The translations under genes were made by a program, and so were the position numbers. A stretch of DNA of 64,000 nucleotides. Origin: Siphlonurus alternatus. Taxonomy: Eukaryota > Arthropoda > Insecta > Ephemeroptera > Siphlonuridae. Where the stretch lies: contig OX463786.1 in NCBI GenBank assembly GCA_949825025.1, forward strand, positions 17,121,911 to 17,185,910, written 5' to 3'. How positions within the stretch are numbered: the first letter of the stretch is position 1; every line of letters begins with the position of its first letter. Shown one piece after another: positions 49,691 to 59,300 of this stretch. The notes under the pieces were generated by a model, which saw only the letters and a program-made list of their open reading frames with translations, ran no database searches and was not told the origin of the DNA.

Positions 49691-51063
49691 GTAAGAAGAT
49701 CATAATATGCAGATACTCTTCAGATGATATGACTTTGCACAAATAAGGTTTGAGTGCTTCATAAGTTTTTATAAACAGACAACCACATGTTAAAAAAAAT
49801 TGCTTCAGTAGTTTGACACGTGGTAAAATTCGCAATAAAGCTCTCCAGCATGTTGCAAAATAATGTACACAATCTCAGAAAAAATTGTTTGTTGCTATGG
49901 GGAGTCTGATGTGAAAGAAAATATAATCATACCGGTAAAATTACCGGTAAATTAATGAAAATTCAATGCTTAATCATTACAGATGTACAACTTAAACAGG
50001 AGTAAAATTCTTCTGTGAATAAATACGATTTTGGTCAACGGTTGTAAACTGATAAATATTCGCCAATGACGTAAGCAAATTTGCCAAATAATGGCACGTA
50101 AATTGTAATAAGATAAATACAAATCATGTTTTTGAAAGATCTCAACATTTAGTCACGTTCTCTCACAGTTTTCATGTAGTTTCCAAGCCAAAGGGGTGCT
50201 GGAATAGCTGCAGCTAGGAGGGGGGCGTAACCACCCTTGATTTTTTTTTCTTGCAATAAACGTCAATATTTATTTATTTTGCGCATTCAATTTTGTTTTA
50301 TAACTCTATAAACATAATCAAGTTATTTACAATAATGTAAACAACGTTTTACATGAAAACAAGACATAAAATTTAAAATAATAAAAGGGGTGAATGGAAA
50401 AAGGGGTTGGGTTTCAACGAGTAGATAAATAATATTTTTATCTTACCTTGGGGTCCCAAAGCACTTCCTGACTGGCCCATTTTTTTGTATCAAGATAATT
50501 TCATTATCAATAACCTTGAACCACGTGGTAATCACTATAAGCGATAAAAAATTAAAAATAAATTAAATTGATGATACAAAACACTAAAAATAAAATCTTG
50601 AGTCCAGTGTCATCTGTTACACGAGGAAAAAAATCGGCAGTTTGACATTTCTAGCCATCTATTGGGGAAAAATTTAACTAAAATTTCAAAATTTAATTTA
50701 ATTTGGCCATCTATCGACAATGTATAGAACTATTTCAAAAATTATTTGTTATTTTTGCATTTTTTTTTCCTCGCAATCCTCGCATAAGGAAATTCAGCTG
50801 TTTTATTCTACGTTTGCAAAATTTCTGTGATTTAGCCTTATTTTACATCGAAACATTCTATGAAAATAGGTAAATAAACTGTTATTTTATATTCTATACT
50901 ATAAATTATGTACTTATAAATCAGAATAACGTAAAAGATTGTTTTACATGCTTATATATAATCTAAATATCGTAATTATAAATTTTTGATTTTATCTTTG
51001 TTTTATGGACTTTTAATGGCCGCCCTGTAAATAGATATTTTTTTTAATCATTGATTTCTTAAT

Positions 51064-51083
51064 TATATTAATTTTGTTTACAG
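51064..51083 (+). promoter_or_regulatory. 3' splice acceptor before the MEMO1 start
   Basis: A pyrimidine-rich tract ending in ATTTTGTTTACAG lies six nt before the MEMO1 ATG. It implies an upstream untranslated exon or spliced-leader addition. Confidence 0.55.
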
Positions 51084-51089
51084 GTAAGA

Positions 51090-51980
51090 ATGGCAGTAAG
51101 AAAAGCATCTCATTCTGGTAGCTGGTACTCTAACAACGTTCGTGAACTTAATAAACAGTTGGGTGGTTGGCTAGGGGAAGCTGAACTTAGCCATGGCCCT
51201 GCCAAAGCCATCATTGCACCCCATGCAGGGTACCAATACTGTGGAGCTTGTAGCGCGTATGCCTACCGTCAAATCAGTCCTGCAATTGTGAAGAAAATTT
51301 TCATTTTAGGACCATCTCATCATTACCGTCTTGGTGGTTGTGCACTTAGCACCGTTACAAAATTCGCAACTCCGTTGTATGATCTTCATATTGATAAAGA
51401 AATCTATTCTGAATTGTTGGCTACTAAACAATTTGAACAAATTAATATTAGCGTTGATGAAAATGAGCATTCTTTGGAAATGCAACTTCCTTATATTGCA
51501 AAAGTAATGGAAAATTATAAAGATCAATTTACAATTATTCCAGTCATGGTCGGAAGTTTATCTCCTGGAAAAGAAGAAGTTTACGGAGAACTTTTTGCAA
51601 AGTATCTCATGGACCCAACAACAATCTTCGTAATTTCATCTGATTTCTGTCATTGGGGTGATCGTTTCCATTATACATTCTATGATAAAACATTCGGACA
51701 TCAAATTCATGAATGTATTTCTTCATTAGATAAGATGGGAATGGATATAATTGAAAAATTAGATGCTCCGGGATTTTTGAAATATCTTCGTAAATATTCC
51801 AACACAATCTGTGGACGTCACCCCATCGCCGTTCTTCTTCAAGCTGTCACTTCGTTACAGCGAAATCCATCGTGCCCAAATTTGAATCTGAAGTTTTTGA
51901 AATACGCTCAAAGTTCAAAATGTTACAATCCTTCAGACTCTTCAGTCAGCTACGCTTCTGCGTCTCTTATATTTGAATAA
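51090..51980 (+). CDS. MEMO1: MEMO1 family protein, single coding exon
   Basis: A 296-residue protein that lines up end to end with animal MEMO1 (about 297 residues), from REASH-like KASHSGSWY to SSVSYASASLIFE. MEMO1 is a cytosolic protein with the fold of class III extradiol dioxygenases. In mammals it mediates ErbB2-driven cell motility, binds phosphotyrosine peptides, and binds copper or iron with effects on redox state. The metal/active-site residues are present: H45 (APHAGY), H77 (GPSHH), H188 (DFCHWG) and C241 (ICGRHP). The start is the first ATG after an acceptor AG. The coding region is uninterrupted, although mammalian MEMO1 has many introns; no downstream poly(A) tract suggests a fresh retrocopy, and the frame is intact. 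It lies 1.4 kb upstream of MOGS on the same strand. Confidence 0.97.
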   Translation: MAVRKASHSGSWYSNNVRELNKQLGGWLGEAELSHGPAKAIIAPHAGYQYCGACSAYAYRQISPAIVKKIFILGPSHHYRLGGCALSTVTKFATPLYDLHIDKEIYSELLATKQFEQINISVDENEHSLEMQLPYIAKVMENYKDQFTIIPVMVGSLSPGKEEVYGELFAKYLMDPTTIFVISSDFCHWGDRFHYTFYDKTFGHQIHECISSLDKMGMDIIEKLDAPGFLKYLRKYSNTICGRHPIAVLLQAVTSLQRNPSCPNLNLKFLKYAQSSKCYNPSDSSVSYASASLIFE

Positions 51981-53364
51981 TCATACTAACTTAATTATTT
52001 ATCAACGGATCTTAGTTGGTATCGTAAAATCAACCCCCCTTTTTTTTTGTACCCCCATAATTTTCCAAGTAGCAAGACTTGGAACTACGTTAAAGTATTT
52101 ATATAATGGTATACCCTTTGACCTTATATCAAACATTTTGCCCCCACTTTTTTTATTTGGATATCATTATCCAAATTCTTCCCCATAATTTTTTCATTCC
52201 AAATTTGAATTTTCGATAATTTTGATCCTTTGGTAAATCAAATAAAGTCTTCTTTGATTTTTTTTTTTTTTTTTTCACAAAATTATCTTCCCAAAAAAAA
52301 AGTTTTGAATCTGAAGATTTTTCATTTTGATAACATGCACAAAATCTAAAATTGCAAAGAAGACTTTTTACATAACCGTAACAATAATATTATCAATAGA
52401 ATAATTTCAAGGAATCTCCTTTTAACAAATCATGTTCAAAAAAATTAGTTTGGACAATTTTCCTTTCTTCCAAACACTATGTATGTATTTCCCATTTAGA
52501 GGCTTCAATTGTTCCCCGACGTGAAAATTTTCTCCATAAGCCACCATGTTAACCCCCCCCCCCCTTCCAATTAAGTACAGTATTAGAGCTATTATTTTGA
52601 AAACTCTCCATTGAGGTTCTTCTATTTTTAAATCTTTTCTAACAATTTGCTTTCATGCAAGAAAAAAAAAAAACAATTTATAAGTTTTTTCCATAGATTT
52701 TGATAGGACGGCGGGAACACTGCATATTCTTGAAGCCTCTGTTTGTAGCTAGAATAAAAAAAAGAAAATGTGATTGCTTAAGCCTTATAATTATGCAGCT
52801 ACGTCTATAAGTTAATTTGCTTTTTGTAATTTAAGGTACCAATGGCCTATTATGGTACCAGTATTAAAAATTATTTTCTGTCGTAATTATTTATCATTAA
52901 CAATATGAACAATGTTTAAATTTAATTTAAATTTATTCAATTCCTAAATATTTTGAATTGATTCTTTTTGTAACTTTGTCATAAGTTTTTTTTTTTAAAT
53001 TTAAAGAAAACAAAAACTGATTTTTTCTTTGTAAATTTTTTCATTTTTTGTAAGTTTACTTTTTTTTTTTGGTGAATAAAATTATATAAATATGTAATTA
53101 GTGATAATATTTGTTCATATCTGAATTTATTTTTACTACAAATCATTTATAAAATGTACAACTGTCGGTATTGAAAATTTATTTAAAAAGAGTTCAATGC
53201 TTTTTGTTTTTCAAACAAAAGCTATTAAAAAAAAAAAAAAAAACGATTGTGATATTCATAATAATATTTCCTGATTTTAGAAAGGTAAAAATAGCTTCAA
53301 AATGAACAAATAAATTATAATTTCATTACCATCCCCTAATTAGGGTTTTTTACTTCGCAGGGCA
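51981..53364. other. MEMO1-MOGS intergenic region
   Basis: AT-rich DNA with long T, A and C runs, holding the MEMO1 3'UTR and the MOGS promoter or leader. A segment at 52700-52750 (GGCGGGAACAC, TTGAAGCCTCT) resembles one at 61970-62015 past the MOGS stop. I see no other gene. Confidence 0.6.
52241..52246 (+). promoter_or_regulatory. candidate MEMO1 poly(A) signal
   Basis: AATAAA about 260 nt after the MEMO1 stop, followed within 20 nt by a run of 18 T, a plausible downstream element. A second AATAAA lies near 52755. Confidence 0.5.
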
Positions 53365-53598
53365 ATGGCTAAACAACGTAGGGGCGTAGGACATGAACAC
53401 AGTCATTCTCGGGGTGGTGAGATCCGGACCGCGACTACGCTCCCCCGAAGGGAGACGATTGTCGAAGAGTCGTCTTCGGGTATGAGTTTGTCCATCGGAT
53501 GGACGGGAGCGATGGTCATTTGTCTTTCCGTCGCTGCATACTTTAGTTATCAAGGTTACCTAGAAACAAGAGTAACGACTCCGTTTGATACAAAAAAG
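53365..53598 (+). CDS. MOGS: MOGS exon 1 (cytosolic tail and membrane anchor)
   Basis: 78 residues ending TPFDTKK, phase 0, donor AAG|GTACTT. Contains the basic tail and the single hydrophobic segment ([20 protein letters not shown]). This part is poorly conserved in the family; it is placed by position, topology and phase. Confidence 0.88.
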
Positions 53599-56356
53599 GT
53601 ACTTAACTTTTTTTTTCTTAAATTTGGAGCGTAGCAGAAACTATCAAGAGACTTTTGCGTCTTATGGTTATTTTTTTATTATTTTTTTTTTCTAGCCATA
53701 AGACTTGAAAATATCTGATGTTTTCTGGAAGCGTAGGTTTCTTAGTTGTAATTTTTTATCAAAACCACTCGTAAGTTTTTAATGTTTTAATTCGTACAGT
53801 ACAAATTTTAAATACCAAAGATCCAAGATTTTATTGAACTTTCATTGATTTTAAACTACGCATGAGTTTTATTACTTTTATTAAATTAAGGCGTAAAATA
53901 GACTCCTATGTTTTTTTTTACGGTACCTTGTGCTTTTGAAAAAAAATTGCAATTAGAAATTTACTAAGTAGAAATTTTGAAGATGTATTTAAAAAAAAAA
54001 GCATTTTGAACTATTTTACTAACTGCAGTTAACTTAAAAAGTTTTGTATACTTTAGTGGGGAGTAATACAATGTTGAAATTTACAAACTTTAGTAGAGAA
54101 GCGAATTGCTTTTCTTAATAGGATTTCTTTCTCAGCCTGCCCTTTTAGTTAAGATGAAATAAAAAAAAAAGTTATTTTATGAAGCCATGTATAAAAATAA
54201 ATAAATAAATCAGTTAAGTCAATACAATATATAGTAGCAATATCTAAGCTGCATAAATATTTGATCTATATTTTTAGAGAAAAATTAAATTAACCATTTT
54301 TTATCAATAAAAAAAAAATAATAAAAAATTCTGATAGAAACTTCAGAGAATAAACAAAAGTACAGTACATCTATAGTAGAGTATCAACTTTTTACTACAG
54401 AAATGAATAAGAACCCGCAAAGTTTTGTTACTCTAATTTTTTTAAGGATTAATGTGATGTAGAAAAACTCTGAAAATTTCAGGAAGCCATGAAATAATTT
54501 TCCATGACAAAAAATTAGACCAAATTCAGTAAAATTTTCGAGATATTCAGCATTGTTTTAATTGGGGACTGCTGTGACTTTTAGTCAAATCAACATCTTT
54601 TTCACATGAAAAAATTAATTACTCAAATTAATCTACACCGAATTAACAGTTATTTTGTTCTTTATTTTATGGACTAAAAATATTTTACTTTATCATCTTA
54701 AAATATTGAGTAATGACCGCCACGGTGACATTAATCCTTAAGGCTAGTCATACCCACAAGCCGGCTGCACTAGATAGAAAGGTAGATGATTGAAGAGGTT
54801 GGTGACCTCACAGATGGTGACTCGTACCGGCCTTGAGGTTCCCGAGCGCTACTGGGGCAGCTACCGTCCCGGCGTCTACTTCGGCATGAAGACGAGAGAA
54901 CCGTACTCCCCTGTCATGGGGCTCATGTGGTTCTCCCCAAGACACCTGCAGTCCGGTGCCCAGGGAATCAGGTACGATGCAATCACTTCAAAATGTAGTC
55001 ATAAAGTTTGCAGGATCTTAATTACGTATGCAATAAAATATGAAGAAAAAAGTTGTCCATTTTGTTGCACCTTAATTGTACCTCATATTTATGTCCTTGT
55101 AAGGTATGGATCCAGGGGGTAGAAGGAATTACTAACAAATCCTAAAACATTCAATTAGCAATATAGACTTTTCCCTCACATCCATTTTTATTTTTAACAT
55201 TGACTATGGGTCAGCACCTTTCTGAAGGCCCTGAAAATTTGTTTCTGTATTTATTTATTTATTAACTTTTATCATTATTTATTTATTTGTAATTTATTAT
55301 TTATTCACATTAAATATAGCCTTTCATATAGGGCAGTTAACATTGGCTGTAATTTAATATTCCACTTTAGTCCGTTATATTTGGAAGTACTTTGGCTAAA
55401 GTTTGGAAAGCTTGGATATTTGTTTATAACTGTCTACTAAGTACCAATGACTGAGGATATATTATCAAATGCGGGGAAAAAAAAAAAAAAAGGTGCAGTG
55501 TATCTTCACTTGCATGGAGACGTACATGCCATGTGTTCCTAAACACTGTATTTTTGTCCCCTACAAAATAGAAAATTAAGGTCTATCATGGGCACTATAC
55601 TGTAGTGGTGGCATACATATTAAAATGCATTACAGAGAAAGGTAATTGTATAGGATTTATACCATTGACAAAAATCAGATGCAAATCCAAATTGTTAACT
55701 GTTTAGTATTATAGTCACAATGTATCAACTGATTGCCCTACAGGCACTGGTGTGAGCAGGGAGATAATCTGGAGCGTTACGGCTGGCTGGAACACAATGG
55801 TCGTAACTTCGGACTGCAGGAGTTACGAGACGGTCCTCTCGCCATCACGACCTCCTTCGTCAAGCGACCGGGGGGAAGCAACGGAGGAGACTGGAGCGCC
55901 AGAGTCAGTGCAGTGGGAGAGGTGAGAACTAAACTTAATCAAGTCAAACATCACTTTAAAATTTCTTTTGTATGAGATATATTTTTAGTCAACCAAGCAC
56001 AAAGTTAGTCATAAAAATGAGTGACAGCTAGCTATCGGGATCCTCCCACTAAATTTGTCTACAACTGTACGTAGTCAACCTTCATGATTTTTTTTATTGC
56101 ATAGAGGAGCTCAAGTTATGTTGTCAATATTCTTCGATTTTCTTCAACCCTCTAACATATTTAAAATCGTACTGCCAAATATGCTGTGATGTGATCGATA
56201 TCATGTGATAGGGAAATACTCTGCATGACTATGACATCTATGTATCTTTCACTTTGATTTTAAGAATGTTAAAGTGTTCAAAAATATTAAAATATATGAA
56301 AATATTGACAATGCACAAAACCCAAGGTCTTATATCCAAATATATAATAATAATAA

Positions 56357-56388
<32 letters not shown>

Positions 56389-59300
56389 CGAAGGTTGTCC
56401 ATAGAAACCAAAATTTAAAAACAGTAATTATAAGTATCTATTTACATTAAAGTCCAGGAAATATGAATGTGTGAAAATTCAAACCTTAAGATTTTTAACA
56501 AGTATCAAGATTAGTCAGAAAAAAAGTGTTGTGTAAAACATATTTTTTCATAAAAATTTAGTCTTTATGCATAATTAAATAATTATATATGCAGCACAAT
56601 ATGAAATGAAATGAAATGAAATGAAATGAAATGAAATAAATCTTTATTTAGCTTTCGCTTTTTAAATACATAATAGTTGTAGTTACATATTAATTAATAT
56701 CTCTGTAGTTGCAACAATATTGTTCAAAAATCAAAACATTTGACTTAAATTGTATACAGCAGGAATGAGGTGCTGGAAGAAATTTGATAAATTAAGGTCC
56801 TGCTGGCTGTTATTAGTATATATGTAAAATGTACTTTCATGCTATTTTTTAAAGTAATTTCTCTTTTTAAATTCATTTTTTAGTAAAAGAATAAAAATAT
56901 AGTATATTCTATTATTTATTGTTCATTATTTTTTTAGTATTTTTTGCCCAAAAAAGTATTTTATTTTATCATTTTATTTTCCCCCCAGCTCCTTTCTGTT
57001 TCCCGTTGTTTACTGTTTGTTTGCTGATAGCTTATCATGTGCTGATAAAAATAGTTTTAACAGAAACGTCAACATTGTTAGTGATTTTAATTATTAGGCT
57101 ATTTTATCTTTAAAGCTTGTCACACCATAGGAAATTATTTCTACTAAAATACTAAAAAAATAATAACCTTTTTGACCACCATTTTTTTTTTAATAAATTT
57201 AGTACAATGTAAAATAATTAATGTTATTCCTTTTACTTTCTTACATTATTAATTTGCTACATACTGTATTTCATTTGATGTTATTTTATTATATAGCTAA
57301 AAACATGCAGAGGTTTTAGAAATATTTTTTGCTTCAATTTTTACTTTTTATTTTTATAATTATTACTACCGTATTTGATTAATTTTCTTTTCCTTATTTT
57401 TTTAGTATTTTTTCCCCCAACCAAAATTTAAAAACTTGTAAACTTAATCTTTAGGGGAGGGGAAGAGTAAAAAACTAGTCTAAAAATTGTTATTAATTTT
57501 TGGTTATTAAAAATTGTGTTTGATGTACAGTTCTTAAAGTTAAAAAATGAAAATCATGAGTTAGATTCTAATGCAAGTATTCCAATTTTTAACTTTAAGA
57601 ATTGTACATATAAGATTTGTTGCGATTTTCAGAGTGACTAGGCTTATTTTTAGATAATGTCATAATATCAATACAGTACCTATCACTTAAACAGCACTCA
57701 AAAAAAAAAAAAAAACAAAAAAAAAAAAAACAACAACTTTACTTTTGTTCCAGTTTCCACAAGAAGTATCTCTACTTTTCTACATAGCCATTGAAGACAA
57801 GACTGAAGACGCCTGGTTACAAACCCAGGGTTCATTTGGAGTCCAGGGTTACACCAAACAGTTAGGAGCATTCACTTTGAACCTCGTAAACCGATCCTCC
57901 ATCTTACATGACTCTCAGCTCGTAACTTGGTCTAGCGGACTTCACCAGTTACGAGAAACCGTGACGGGGGCTTTACGCTGGAGTGACACAAATAAAAGTA
58001 AAAAAAGATACATTATGTTACCCGGTAGACAATTACCTGTTGGAAAAACTGAACCTAATTTTATTATTACTCAATTTACAGTAAATACTCCTTTTGAAAT
58101 GGATATTGTATTTGAATCTTATAGTAATGTAGAAAGACCATCAAAATTAGTAGGAGATGAATATACAAATGAATTAAATAAACATCGTAAAAATTTTCAA
58201 GATAAATTTGATAAAATATTTAAATTAAAATCAAAGGGTTTTTCAAATAATGAAATTCAAGTTGCACAAGCTGCATTTAGTAATTTATTAGGTGGTATTG
58301 GATATTTTTACGGAACATCGTTAGTGGAAAGTAAATACACTTCTCAACCAACACCTTATTGGAAAGCACCTCTATATACTGCAGTACCTTCTAGAAGTTT
58401 CTTCCCACGTGGATTCTTATGGGATGAAGGATTTCACGGACTTTTGATTGCAACCTGGGATTTAGATATCTCTTTAGATATCATGAGTCATTGGTTTGAT
58501 TTGATGAATATCGAAGGCTGGATTCCGAGAGAACAGATTTTAGGAGTGGAGGCAAGATCAAAAGTTCCTGATGAGTTTGTTGTCCAACGTAACGCCAACG
58601 CAAACCCACCCACTTTCCTCCTGACGCTAGACTTCATTCTGACGACTTTGTCTGACAAGATGACGGAAGATCATATGGCCACGGTGGCTAGACTCTGGCC
58701 CAGACTGCAGGCTTGGTTTGCCTGGTACAACACAACGCAGCAAGGGGACCTTCCGGGAACATATAGGTGAGATAAGGACTGTTTTGAGGCATTGTTAGTA
58801 AATGAGATGGGAGCAGAAAAGCTGCATTGTAGAAGGTTCAGTAGCCAGTCTAATAGACTCCTGACAACAAGCTGATTCCATTGGACTGGTTACTGAACCT
58901 TAATTGATGTAAGGTAAACCTAATTTCCTGGGTCCTTTAACTTCATGTAATAACAAGTTTTTACTGTACATATATTTTTAAATTAATTATAATGATTACT
59001 GTATAATGAAGCTAATCAGTAAACTGTTGCTTATATTGCCTTTATTGCAAGGCATGTAAATAATTTTTGCTATTATAAGAAATTAAGAAACTACTTTTAG
59101 TGAACAATTCTCCATCCCTACCTCCCCCAGATGGCAGGGTCGAGATTCCCAGGCTCGACTCGAGTTGAACCCTAAGACGCTGACCTCCGGCCTGGATGAC
59201 TACCCTCGAGCTTCCCACCCCAACCTGGACGAGAGACATCTCGACTTGAGGTGCTGGATGGCAGCCGCAGCCGCTACCATGGTTAGTGAGGGTCCTTAAA

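Larger units (their letters stand above)
20346..51063. other. 31-kb gene-poor interval between neur and MEMO1
   Basis: No protein-coding gene could be supported here on either strand: reading frames are short, A/T-driven and lack family signatures. The interval is filled by the MITEs, SINEs and inverted repeats listed below, separated by unremarkable AT-rich DNA (for example 34100-36600, 41800-43250, 43600-45200 and 49750-51060). GC-richer islands near 37.2, 39.2, 40.0, 43.4, 45.9 and 46.9 kb stand out and could be regulatory or untranslated exons. Confidence 0.55.

Noticed and set aside
54385..54560. Possible fifth family A foldback (ACAGAAATGAATAAGAACCC)
   Set aside because: Only short stretches resemble the family and no complementary right half is clear, so it is not listed as an element.
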